Assembly (NCBI RefSeq): GCF_000315625.1 | Contig: NW_005434534.1 | Span: 1 to 32,964 of the forward strand | Reading direction: 5' to 3' | Length of the DNA stretch: 32,964 bases | From: Guillardia theta CCMP2712 | Lineage: Eukaryota > Cryptophyceae > Pyrenomonadales > Geminigeraceae | Shown here: one piece after another, positions 23,534 through 32,964 of the stretch | How positions within the stretch are numbered: position 1 is the stretch's first letter | Layout: every line of letters starts with the position of its first letter | Notes under the pieces: model-generated | What the model was told of the DNA's origin: nothing | Database searches by the model: none | What the model saw: only the letters and a program-made list of their open reading frames with translations | Made by a program: the position numbers and the translations under genes

Positions 23534-25688
23534 ATGCGACCATGGTTGATGCTGTTGACGATGGTGGTGGCGATGCAGTGCGAGGAGAGGAGGAAGGGAG
23601 AGAGGAAGCGCCTGCTGCAGACAGACAACAAGCTCGCCCATGACAAGCTTGCCTACAACCTCACAGACTGCCCTTGCGGTAGAGCCCTTGGCGCCTATGG
23701 CGAAGCTCTTCCGGACCTCAAAGTCCTCCTGTCGTCCCTCCTCGCTGATGGGGATCATGTCGTCGTCGTGGGTGAGCCTCCTCCTCGTTGTCGTATCCTC
23801 TGGACTCACATGCTTCAGGCATTCCATGCCCCGATGTCGTTCTCCATGCCTCCAAGGCTGTTGGTCTGAAGGGTCGGGTGATGGTAGTCGACGCCAGCCC
23901 GGACAGGCTACGCAAGTCGCTGCAGCTGAATGGCAACTGGAGGAACGTGCATGTGCTGAGGACTTGTGTCGTGATGCCGCAGGAGCAGAAGTTTGAGAAT
24001 GTCCTTCATCCCTCTCACGCCGACCCGTGCTGATTGAATTGAGACAGGTGTCGGGACGAGCGCCTCCGTGTTTTGCTGGCTACGTTGGTCATGCTTGCGG
24101 AGAGAATCACCTGCCCACACCGCTCGATGCTCTGCTGCCAAGCTACGAGGCAGAAACATCGACGACGCCTGCCCTCTTGCTTCTCTCCCTGTCTCCCCGA
24201 GAGCTGCTGGGAGCGCATGCAGGGTTGCGGGGGATGCTACAAGTCGTTTCGTTTTCGCTTGTTTTCCATTGCGACTATGACGCTCAGGCTGTGGTGGTCG
24301 AGCCGATGAGCGCGGCAGTGATACAGCGGGTGTTGACGTCGTATGAGGAGAGAGGAGGGTGTGTCTTCTTTCATGTGGGCAGACATTCCGCCAGTCCCTC
24401 CGGCCTCGAGGCAGACGAGTTCTACTACCTCCCTCCTCCTGTCCATGTGCTCGCTGTGCCGTCACAGTCTCGGTGGTGCCTGCAGTCTGACATCTTCCAG
24501 CTGTCGCAGAGCTCATTAAAAGGAGCTGCAGCAGGGTGTCTCCTCCGCATCCCTTCCTCTACGCCGGCGTCAGACCTTGGTATCGTTCTCAAGCGCGTGT
24601 TTGTTCGCTGCGTACCGGAGGTTGCAAGGTTTGGCACCAACCCCAGGATGTTCTTCAGGCGCATCTCCTTCCAGCTTCCTCTTCCTGCTCGGTCTAACTT
24701 GGGTTCTCCTGTCCCTTTCGCCTCCCGCTGGACAGTCGGGGAGCTGCTGGAGAAGATTCGGGTGAATCAGTTCCCTCCAGACTGCAGCTCTGCTCGCCTC
24801 CTTCTCTTCCGGTATGTTAACGCGGAGCTCTCGGGGCATGGCTCCATGTTCGGCCACCTCAGCGTCGCGCTCAACGCTGCGATCATCACGAGGAGGACGC
24901 TGGTGGTGGATGAGAGCGCCGCATGGCCCTTCTCCGACGGATGTAAGAGCAGCGAGTGCGCCTCGGGCTTCATGTCGACCTACTTCCTTCCTCTCTCCTC
25001 TTGCCGGGCTCCTTCCAGGCAGGAGGCTCATAACCTTCCTCTCCTCTCAGAGGACTCGTCTGCTCAGCGCGTGGTGCTCGTGCTCGATGACTCGGAACTC
25101 CCTCGGTACCGGACGAGACTCCCGGCGTTGCTGCAGCCCGAGCAAGCAGAGCTCGCGATCCTCGAGTGGTATGCAGCTCTCACCGCCTTCCTCCTCCGCC
25201 CCAGCAACCGGCTGGAGAGAATGATGCGGGAGGAACAGGAATCGATGAAAATCCCTGCTCTCTTCCTGGGCCTTCACATCCGACGTGGACACAAGTGGGT
25301 CGAGACTTCATCGCAGCCTCTGGGGGAGTATCTTCGCTTCGCTTCCATGCTGGCTGACAGGACGAGCGTGCGAGATGTGCTGGTGTGCACGGAGGACGAG
25401 GAAGTGATTGAGGAGCTTGAGAACGTCAAGACTGACTTGCGTTTCCACTACACCAACAGCAGCAGGCCAGGCTACCGAATCTCCATCCCGCATGCCATCT
25501 CTCTAGGCATCCTTAACGCTTCTTCAGAGAACCGCGTGTCGCTTGTCAACCTCCTCCTCCTCGCAAGGAGCGCGGCGTTCGTGGGCACGTTTTCGAGCGG
25601 GTACAGCAAGCGAGTCTTCGAGCTGATCGCAGCCCAGCAGCAGGCGCTTCCTCTCTTCGTCTCCTTGGATCACGTCTGGAGTCCGTGA
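23534..25688 (+). CDS. Gene J: FkbM-like methyltransferase domain joined to FUT8-like (GT23) fucosyltransferase domain
   Basis: Exons 23534-23771, 23819-24000 and 24048-25688 join in phase, about 686 aa. The start MRPWLMLLTMVVAMQC looks like a short signal peptide or anchor. Residues about 40-230 resemble FkbM-type SAM methyltransferases: a strand (DGDHVVVVG), GLKGRVMVVDASPDRLRKSL, LQLNGNWRNVHVL, then LDALLPSYE and ELLGAHAGLRGMLQ. The acidic VEG-type motif usual after the DALL strand is not visible, so this half may be inactive. The C-terminal half has GT23 features: LFLGLHIRRGHKW, VLVCTEDEEVIEELE, RPGYRIS and FVGTFSSGYSKRVFELIA. FUT8-type enzymes add alpha-1,6 fucose to N-glycans in the Golgi; their first motif is usually H-x-R-R-x-D, here with His in place of the Asp. 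Acceptor and donor specificity are unknown. Confidence 0.72.
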
Positions 25689-25743
25689 AAGAGCTAGGGG
25701 CTACAAGGACTCCTACCACCTCTCCTCAGGGCTGCCTCCTAGC

Positions 25744-28700
25744 CTAGGGGCTCGGGTTTCGTTCCTGGTGGTCGGGGAGGTTGGCGGGGCGGTTGGACTT
25801 GAGGATGGCGGAGGAGGTGCTGAGAGCCTGCGCGAGCTGAAAGCACTGCTCCCTCGGCGTCGTCTGGTTGGACCCGCTCACAAGCACCAAGTCGCTCTGC
25901 TCAAGGTTGAGAGTCGCCACGGCTCTCGAGATCTCCTGCTGAGCGTCCTGCTGGGAGATCTTGCGGATATTCTCGATGGCCTTCTTGAGCTGCTGGAACT
26001 TGTTGATCTGCTCGTTCCTCCGCTGGCCTCTCGGAGGTTCGCTCCTCCTCCTCGCTTGAACTTTTGAATTCCCTTGCCTCGGCTCCTCCGTCCTCTCCCT
26101 CCTCCCCTTGTCTCGAGCCGTCTCTTCCTGCTGCGGTTTCTTCTTCTCGGTTTCAAACTGCTTCTCATAGAGCATGTTCATCTTCTGCTTGTTCATCTTC
26201 TTCTCGCTCCTTCCTCCCCCATGCCCATTGCCCTTTTCCGCGTCCTCCCCGCGCGCTGACCCTTCGCGCACATTCCGGCTGACCTGCTGGGTGAGGGATT
26301 TGAGCATCTTAGAGAGGGTTGCGATCCTCTCGTTGATTCTCGCCACGTCCTCTTCAAGCTCTTCGGGGACTACCTCCTCCTCCTGCATGCTCTCGAACTC
26401 GAGGAAGAGCAGCTTCATCGTCAGGAACATGCTTCTCTGTACGTCGTCGCCCTGCCATGCTCGTGTCAGCCATGCAAGAGGAGAACATCTCTTCTTGCCT
26501 CCCCCATGGAGTTGAGAGTCTCTCGCTGATTGTAGCATTGAAGCTCTTTGACCATGATCACAGCGAACTGCTCCCTGTCGATCTCACCATCCTGCCCCCA
26601 CGTCACTGTAGAGAGCAACGCCTACGCTAATCCCCTCCTCCTCCTCCTCCTCCTCCTCCTCCTCCTCCTCTCCCTCCCCTTGTCGCCTTTCCCCCCTCTC
26701 TGTCTCTCTCGTCGGCTTCTCCCTCACCTCGTTGCACAGAACTCCTTCCTGCGTGATGCTGCAAGTGCAGGTCACAAACAGACAAACGACCGTTGAAACT
26801 TACAGCGAGAAGTCGTCCTGTGCCAGCTGGACTCGAGTTGGGAGAGGGAGCAGATCAAACGCCTCGTTCATTGACTCCATCGTCAGGTACCCTGACTTCT
26901 CGATGTCCAACTTCTGCAGGGGCCCATCTGAGCCCAGGCTGACATATCAAAGTAGCGACGCACCTGGAAGAGCTCGTCGATGCGATGGAGCAGATCTTCT
27001 TTGTCGTTGAACTTTGACAAGGACTCGATCACGGCGTCCAGTGACCCCGTCGCTCGCGCTGCCTGTCGCTTCCTCTGCAGCTCCTCGTCCGACTTTTCTT
27101 TCTGCAGGTCAGGCATCAGCTCAGTCTCACGTCAGCGCCGCTCGCACAGCTGCTTGCTTCTCTGCCGTGATGGTCTGAATCAGCTCGTCGAGGAGAACAG
27201 CAACGACGACGTTGACCAGGATGACGCTCGTCTACAGAATCCGGTAAGCAAAGCAGCACTTGTATTCGAGCATGGTGCACACCACGAGGACGTAGGAGGA
27301 GAAGAAGAGGGCGACGCCTCGATCAAAGCCTCCTTTCTCTGCCATGTAAGTCGGCCTAGCGACGTAGGACGCCCATGAGTCTCCCTACGGTCTGTGAGCG
27401 GAAGGAGGAGCGGGAAGGAAGCAGCTCACAGTAGCGATCTGAAACATGGTGAAGACAGAAGCGCTCATGCTCCCGAAGAATTCTTTCTTAGAAGTCCTGA
27501 AACAGAGTGACGCCGCGACTAGGCCTGCTTCCCTTCTCACCCGTAGAGGTTGGTTGCGAGGACAGCATAGCAGCAGGTCACCACCATGAGCAGCCCGAGA
27601 GCAGACACGACGGGCCGCATGGCCTTCATCAGACCCCAGAGGATCCTCCTGAACGATCGCAGACGACCGAGAACTCGGAGGATGCGAAGGATGCGAATGG
27701 GCCTCAGCATCTGTGACGAATCTCAGCGACGAGCTTGTTGACCCTCAACCTCACAGTGATCTGAAAGAGATTCGCAAATACTGACAAGACGATCACTAAC
27801 GCGTCCATGGAGTTCCAAACTTAAAACGTTGATGTCAAAGCAAGGAAAATCAAATGCGGATACAAATCTCACTGTGTATCACGAATTTTCGCCTCCAATC
27901 GTTGAAGTGAGCAGCAATTAGGATGAAAAATTCAAACATGAAAAAGAGACTGCAAGCAATGTTCACAGCTCTCAAGATCCCTGCGCTTATGAGTCGTGTG
28001 GTTTTACTCTTTGACGAGCTCGACCTGAAATTGTCTTCTGCTTCGTATAAATCCAAAATGTAGGCCAACAGAATGACAGTAGAGCACACATAGATATAAA
28101 TCTTGTTCTTATAGAGTTTGAGCGAGTTGATTTGCAACCATCGGGTCGAACTTCCCGCGATGTCTTGTCGTTCAACATCACTCTTATGCCTTTTAATTGC
28201 GGCCTTGTATGTTTTGGTCAGTGTACGAAACCAGGTCTCATATTCATCCTCGTCATTTGCTTGAAAGATGTAAGTCCTGCCATCCAACAGTATCACCGCA
28301 GGAATCGTTGTTCACAATGTCACCTTCCGTTGTTTATTCCCATCTCATCAGTTTGAATGACGAAAGTCAAGTGGGTTCTCTCTGACGCGTTTGATCCTCT
28401 TCGCTTCGATTTTCGCACTGATCGTCGCTTGTTGTTGTCAGGACCTTTCGTGATGTTCTCCAGGTCTCGGAACCGACCGACGCTGACAATCTCATGTAGT
28501 GGGATTTTGTCCGTGACCAAGTGCTGCAAGTCAGGGTTCGCAAAGTACAAGTCTGTACTGGTGAGAACAGCATACTTGGGGTCCCACGAGTTGGAAGAAC
28601 TGCAAACAAGTACGTGAGAGAAAGCAGGCGCAAACAAGTCAGCCGTCTGCTGTCATCAGCAGCTTGTGTGATATGGCACATATGCTTCACCTGCTCGTCT

Positions 28701-28887
28701 TCTTGTCTAGGGTGCCGCTTAAGATTATGTCGTCCGTGGGCATTGACTCGTTCATGAAGCTGCCCTTCATGCTGAAGCTGCCTCTCCGGCTCCATCTTGG
28801 TGCCTGGCTCTGTTGGTCAGACTCCATATCTTCATCCGAGTCGTAAATCAAGTCATCTCGGATTTCTTGGCTTGTGTTTCGATTCAT
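25744..28887 (-). CDS. Gene K: PH-domain single-repeat voltage-gated cation channel (channel 2)
   Basis: Thirteen exons, about 797 aa: 28691-28887, 28324-28599, 27873-28276, 27755-27819, 27541-27710, 27430-27496, 27283-27384, 27148-27231, 26964-27101, 26804-26913, about 26730-26748, 26553-26605, 25744-26451. The PH-like domain reads DPKYAVLTSTDLYFA ... DKIPLHEIVSVGRF ... FVIQTDE ... EYETWFRTLTKTYK, parallel to gene I. S1 is KIYIYVCSTVILLAYILDLY and S2 ACSLFFMFEFFILIAAHF. S4 is RPIRILRILRVLGRLRSFRR. The filter is A-T-G-D-S-W (T393, D395, W397) and S6 runs ALFFSSYVLVTSVILVNVVV. Two degenerate EF-like loops follow (DIEKSGYLTMES; WGQDGEIDREQF), then a Lys/Glu/Gln-rich coiled coil. The exact donor of the small exon near 26730-26748 is uncertain. 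The first in-frame ATG is at 28887; an upstream non-coding or coding exon is possible. Confidence 0.88.
26637..26671. repeat. (CTC)n microsatellite in a gene K intron
   Basis: About eleven ctc units lie between the two EF-like exons of gene K. On the minus strand they read as a run of Glu, but splice phases place them in an intron. Confidence 0.85.
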
Positions 28888-29069
28888 GTCGGTCTCTGTT
28901 TCGATTTTCGCTGGACCAGCAAAAACAAGCTGGTTTGACTCAGCTAGTGACGTGTCTTCTGCAATTCTAGTGAAGGAAAGCAACTGTTGTGCACTGACGA
29001 GCCTTCAAACTGGCCCGGCAGAGCGACAAAATTCAGTTCGGATCCTCAAACGCTTTGTACCTCAGAAGT

Positions 29070-29278
29070 TTAAATTTCTTCCGCCCAGCCCTTTTTGTTC
29101 GTCCTGATTCCTTCTGCTATCAAATCGTTGAGGTCCTCAATGACCTTTTTGGCCAATTGCTGCCTGCTATTACAAGTCACTTGTCTGTACTCGTGAGTCA
29201 ACGTCCGTTTGCCAGCCTCTTCCTTCCGACCCCCATGATCAATCGCAGAATTCCAGCGCTCTCGTCCACTCCCTTCAT
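29070..29278 (-). CDS. Gene L: possible two-exon 45-aa protein (doubtful)
   Basis: Exon 29231-29278 (MKGVDESAGILRLIMG) and exon 29070-29159 (QLAKKVIEDLNDLIAEGIRT then NKKGWAEEI-stop) join in phase 0 across a 71-nt intron. The second exon has good amphipathic-helix character and codon choice like the surrounding genes. It could instead be an upstream exon of something larger, with the rest lost in the CT repeat, or chance. It sits between the head-to-head genes K and M and is the only exception to strand alternation. Confidence 0.3.
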
Positions 29279-29310
29279 CTCCTTCTTGTTCCTCTCCTCC
29301 TCTCCGTATT

Positions 29311-29497
29311 GACCTCCTTCTCTCTTCTCTCTTCTCTCTTCTTCTCTTCTTCTCTTCTCTCCTCTCTCTTCTCTCTTCTCTCTTCTTCTCTTCTCTCTTC
29401 TCTCTTCTCTCCTCTCTCTTCTCTCTTCTCTCTTCTCTCTTCTCTCTTCTTCTCTGCTCTCTTCTCTCTTCTCTCTTCTTCTCTTCTTCTCTCTTCT

Positions 29498-29583
<86 letters not shown>

Positions 29584-29620
29584 TCTCTCTTCTTCTCTTC
29601 TCTCTCCTCTTCTCTCCGCC
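29311..29620. repeat. Polypyrimidine (CT)n/(TCTCTTC)n tract upstream of gene M
   Basis: About 310 nt of almost pure C/T with a perfect (CT)n core at about 29506-29574, flanked by ctcttctct units. It ends about 100 nt before the ATG of gene M. Long Arg/Glu and Ser/Leu frames across it are repeat artefacts. Confidence 0.93.
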
Positions 29621-29720
29621 TCCTCGTCTCATTCCCCTGGTTGCAGGTCAACTCCTTTGACATACCGTGGAGACTTCATCCCCGCTATGACCACACATAT
29701 CGTTACCTGCATAACGGTCA

Positions 29721-30499
29721 ATGGGCCATGGCGAAAGGGAGCAAGACCATGAAGTGTGGGGAACGAGGATGAAGCTGAGAGAGCAGGACAGGCACGTGCG
29801 AAGAGAGGATCCCACCTCAGCTCGCGTCTGGCCGGCCTCCTCCTTCCTCGCCCAGCAGCTCCAGACTCTCGTGGGTCTCGACGGCTTCCGGGGGAAGCGC
29901 GTGCTCGAGCTGGGGTCAGGGACTGGCCTACTGGGGATGGCAGTGGCGGCACAAGGAGGATGCGTGACGATGACCGACATGCCGTACACCATTGTGTTGA
30001 TTGACCAGAATGTGGAGTTGAACAGTCACTTGTTCGCTGCTTGTAATCGTCCTCGCACTGTTCCATTTGCTTGGGGAAGGGACGTGAGTGGGTGAGTAGA
30101 AAATAGGCAAAGACATGCTTCTGATCTTTTCTTTGGCAGCCTCGCACCTCCATACGATATGATATTGTGTTCAGACCTGTTATACTGGGGGGGATGGGAC
30201 TTACTTGTACAAGATACCCGGATGCCGCTGATAGATGCATTAATCAGCACGAGCGACGAGGGCACGAGGATATATTTTGCATGGATCGTCCGCAATGTGG
30301 AGAGAGAGCGTGAATTCTTAGAATTGGCAGGTGCCTTTCTGCAACTTGATTTCCATTTGTTTTTCTCTGATTGGCTGTGACAGGGAGATTTTTCTGGGTG
30401 CAGGAAATGGTAGGAGAGGACGATAAAGTTTTGTGGAATGATGGAATGCCGAAGCTCATATGCTTGCGAAAGAAATTCAAAGACTCGGAAGTACTGTAA
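29721..30499 (+). CDS. Gene M: METTL21-like (seven-beta-strand) methyltransferase
   Basis: Exons 29721-30091, 30140-30330 and 30384-30499 join in phase, giving 225 aa. It is a near full-length small methyltransferase. The segment ARVWPASSFLAQQLQ matches the family's usual W-x-[AS] lead, then come motif I (KRVLELGSGTGLLGMAVAA), TDMPYT, NVELN, the aromatic patch FAWGRD and the post-motif DMILCSDLLYW. These are hallmarks of family-16 protein-lysine methyltransferases (METTL21 and relatives), which use S-adenosylmethionine to methylate Lys on chaperones, elongation factors and similar targets. The DLLYW string takes the place of the usual D-[VIL]-x-Y. The specific substrate cannot be told from the sequence. 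The ATG at 29721 is the first in frame after a TAA just upstream. Confidence 0.85.
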
Positions 30500-30697
30500 T
30501 AAGTATGAAATCTCAGAAGGCTCAAATCCCGAGCAGATGTAAATGTTGTGCAATGGCAATCTTATGAGAGTTGAAAAGTGTTTATTTCTTTGTTGGTTTG
30601 CTCACTTGAACTGGGAGTTCCTTGCGGAGATCGAGCTACATCCTGCTAGAAATAGAGCACACGCTACCTGCGATGAGAAAGGGCCGGTCTGTTTCAC

Positions 30698-31536
30698 TCA
30701 AGTTAGTCTTAGCTTGTGGAGGCTCATCAACGTCACCTTGGAGGGTTTCTTGCAAGTCAAGGACTCGTCCGGCACACATAGATTAGGATCGACATTCTGC
30801 AGCTTGCCGCAAGCAGAAAACTTAGCTGCTACCTGTGACATACCGGGTGCCTGCGCGAATGAGTGCGCAGGTAAGACGGCTACCGATGCTTTTTGAGTTT
30901 CTTTTGCCCATTTGCTGGGTTGTTGAGCTTGCTTGAAGACAGTATGTTTTTCACTGTCGGGAAGATTACATCTGTGACCTTTCTTCGGCTTGCCACAACG
31001 ACTGCACTTATAGCTCCCCCTTGGAATCGTTGGTGATTGGGAAGTCAAGACAAACTCTTGCTCCAAGGTTTTCGCTTTCTTGCCTCCCCTTGCTGCATCC
31101 AAAGCAAGATTGCAGTTTGGCTGGGCCTGAATAGACATGTCTTGTGCACTTTTTCTTTTTCGACTTTCGTTTATGTCAGATGCTATCTCCATCTTCATTC
31201 CTGTTGATCTGCTCGATGAGAGAAACAGAAGTGCGTCCACTGCCTCCTTGTGCGATTCTGTTGCCTCTCCTTCGAGTTTTCCTTGAGCGAACGCTGGCCG
31301 GACAACCGTTGGTTTGACAAGAAGCGATGCAACTTTCGCTGTATCAAGGACAGAGAACCGGCTGCCCGGAAGACTTATGTTGAGACTGAAACAGTTGTTA
31401 GATGACTGTCAGAGCCAAGCACTTGTAATGCATTGAGTTCGTTGTCATGAATGACAGACTTCAATGCAACATGAGCAGAAGAAGGTTCTCCATTGCACCA
31501 CTCAGGACTCAACAATCGGCACCATCTGAAATTCAT
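30698..31536 (-). CDS. Gene N: zinc-knuckle protein (C-x2-C-x6-H-x-C)
   Basis: A first exon begins MNFRWCRLLSPEWCNGEPSS at 31536. It probably splices inside 31380-31460 (donor after HVALKS, acceptor ctctgacag, phase 0 to 0) into a long last exon that ends at 30698. The last exon carries a basic nuclear-localisation-like stretch (ESRKRKSAQ; RGGKKAKT) and one zinc-knuckle-like motif, YKCSRCGKPKKGHRCNLP, typical of CCHC knuckles in protist and plant DNA- or RNA-binding proteins. The remainder is Lys/Ser/Gln-rich and looks disordered. About 250-270 aa in total. A nuclear nucleic-acid-binding role is inferred. It is convergent with gene M (about 200 nt apart). Confidence 0.6.
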
Positions 31537-32396
31537 GTACCTTGATGTTCTACAGCTTTGATGCTCAGAGTTGGTATATGAACATGTGTCTGTTTGTGCT
31601 CAACTCTTCCTATCTCATTCTCATCTTCTCTCTCATCGCAATCCTCCCCCCTCGTCTCGCGCACTTCGCACCTGGTCACGAACTTGGCCATCAGGGTCGG
31701 CTTTCAACGGATTGGCAAGCTGGTGGTTTCGAAATACATGGCGGGGGTGGTCTACAATTACCACCATGTGTCTGATAGAAAAATGAAGGGATAAAGGGGG
31801 TAGTCGAAGTAAAAGACTGGCCAGGTGACGGGTGGGGTGGTCATTGAATTGCTAGTAACGGACAAAGTCTCAAATTTCATGCAACTGAAATGTAACGGAA
31901 TTTTAGTAACGGTTAAAAGCTTGGAGGTAACCGACACCATGAAAGACATCAAATATTTGTGCCAGATCAAATACTATCCGACATTTGCTGCCCTTGATCA
32001 TGATGAGGCGGACCAGGACTTTGTTGAGGTTTTCACGAAAAAGAGCAGAGCAGAGCAGAGCAGAGCAGAGCAGAGCAGAGCAGAGAGAACAGCTGGAAGA
32101 CCAGGGGAGGGGATAGGATAGGAACAGAGGAGAGCCGGGTAGAGTAGGGAGAAGTTTCAGCAAACGACAGCAAGCCAGGGGGGCGGAACTGGAGAGGGCA
32201 GGAGGAAAGGGCAGGACAGATAGGTGGAGGGGGGAAGATGCTCTCTGTGAACAGCTCATGAGAACTCTAGCATCGTCACCAACCACGATCGATGAGCGGA
32301 TGATCTTCGTGCAAGATGGATGCACTTGATATTGAGGTGCTTCCTCCTCCAAGCTGGCTCGATCCTTGGAGGTCTGCAGCCTTGCTCTGACAGCAC
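31537..32396. other. N/O divergent intergenic region
   Basis: About 0.9 kb with C-rich then G-rich dispersed motifs (31640-31850), a moderately AT-rich stretch (31850-32030), the GAGCA tract at 32043 and a purine-rich stretch to 32240. No exon was recognised with confidence; weak plus-strand coding character begins at an ATG at 32397. Confidence 0.55.
32043..32083. repeat. (GAGCA)n pentanucleotide repeat
   Basis: About eight gagca units, the same pentamer as at 15401-15447. Confidence 0.93.
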
Positions 32397-32585
32397 ATGC
32401 TTCGCTCATTCGGATTCAAGGAGGGCAGGAGGTTTGTGGCGGCTCAGAATATGCTGCAACGGTCTTGTCCTGCAAACTTTACGTCTCTCGCAAATCGAGC
32501 GCCTGGGGCTGAGGCGATATGAGCTCGTTTGGCACCATGTGATGGCTGGATGCTGTGCCGCCGCCGCTGATGATGCTCTTGGAAG

Positions 32586-32964
32586 GCTCTGCTGGCATCA
32601 ACTCTGAGGACTGAAGTTCAAGGAGTTGCGCTGGCCGATCTCTTGAAGACGCTCGAGCCTGCTGACAGGTCAGGTGGCGTCACCTCGTAGGTTGAGGGTT
32701 TAGGTTGCCGCAGCTGGCGGTTCATGTATCAGTTGTCTGGCAACGGCTACACGACTGTGACAGATAGGGAGGACATGCAGGTTCGTGACTGGCATGTCAC
32801 GATCACGTCACAATGACCGGGAAGCAGGACGCTTTCATCGCCGTTCGAGACATCAAGGGAAACCTGCTGGATCGAGACATGGGGGGCGTGAGGATAGTTT
32901 TTCCTGGCCTGTACGGAGGAAGAGGGAGGAAGGGGACATTGGAGAGAAACGTTTGGGGGGGGGC
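32586..32964 (+). CDS. Gene O: molybdopterin-binding oxidoreductase-like protein (3' truncated by window end)
   Basis: Exons ending at 32668, then 32714-32780 and 32825 to the window end join in phase. They read TEVQGVALADLLKTLEPADR, then WRFMYQLSGNGYTTVTDRED, then DAFIAVRDIKGNLLDRDM and GGVRIVFPGLYGGRG. The order G-V-x-L-A-D-L-L, Gly-Tyr, A-x-x-x-x-G-x-L and G-G-x-R-[IL]-V-x-P matches the sulfite-oxidase-type molybdopterin-binding domain. The conserved cofactor-ligating Cys of that family should lie upstream and is not seen here, so activity cannot be judged. A possible first exon starts at 32397 (MLRSFGFKEGRRFVAAQNML, Arg-rich and possibly a mitochondrial presequence), but its link to the later exons is unresolved. 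Confidence 0.6.

Noticed and set aside
24000-24047. A 21-nt intron (gtgctg...gagacag) in gene J
   Set aside because: Its phase does not lead into the downstream frame, whereas a 47-nt intron at 24001-24047 does.
29198-29663. Arg/Glu-rich minus-strand and Ser/Leu-rich plus-strand proteins
   Set aside because: Simple-sequence translation of the CT tract. Only the short end pieces (gene L) have ordinary composition.

Overview
This is nuclear DNA from a eukaryote: genes are split by short GT-AG introns (mostly about 45-110 nt), there are no bacterial operons or ribosome binding sites, and microsatellites are everywhere. One gene product (2547-4814) begins with an ER signal peptide followed by a Ser/Arg-rich, transit-peptide-like stretch, the bipartite presequence expected of an alga with a secondary (complex) plastid. 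Another (4857-6171) belongs to a family linked to cilia, so the cell is probably flagellated. My best guess is a cryptophyte such as Guillardia theta; that is inference, because no organism-specific marker was found. Exon models below were built by hand from splice motifs and reading-phase agreement; they are not backed by transcripts.

Layout: A (-) secreted Cys-rich protein; B (+) plastid-targeted protein; C (-) UPF0193/EVG1 family; D (+) large membrane protein with a Cys-rich ectodomain; E (-) TPX2-like Aurora-binding motif plus SAM domain; F (+) uncharacterised; G (-) four-pass membrane protein; H (+) coiled-coil/UBA-like protein with a C-terminal hydrophobic anchor; I (-) PH-domain single-repeat voltage-gated cation channel; J (+) FkbM-like plus FUT8-like (GT23) protein; K (-) second PH-domain channel, paralogous to I; L (-) doubtful 45-aa gene; M (+) METTL21-like methyltransferase; N (-) zinc-knuckle protein; O (+) molybdopterin-binding oxidoreductase-like protein, cut by the window end. 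Apart from L, consecutive genes alternate strand without exception. Convergent gaps are mostly tiny (-14 to about 310 nt). Divergent gaps are about 0.8-1.3 kb and carry nearly all the G-rich dispersed repeats and minisatellites, so they probably act as shared promoter regions.

The centrepiece is the pair of channel genes I (about 801 aa, 16 exons) and K (about 797 aa, 13 exons). Each encodes an N-terminal PH domain, one six-helix voltage-gated repeat with an Arg-rich S4, a T-G-D-[G/S]-W selectivity filter (the T-x-D-x-W form known from CatSper channels), a cytosolic EF-hand-like segment and a coiled-coil tail. I know of no described channel family with this arrangement. The window starts with about 121 CTG repeats and has a 100-base assembly gap at 10398-10497.
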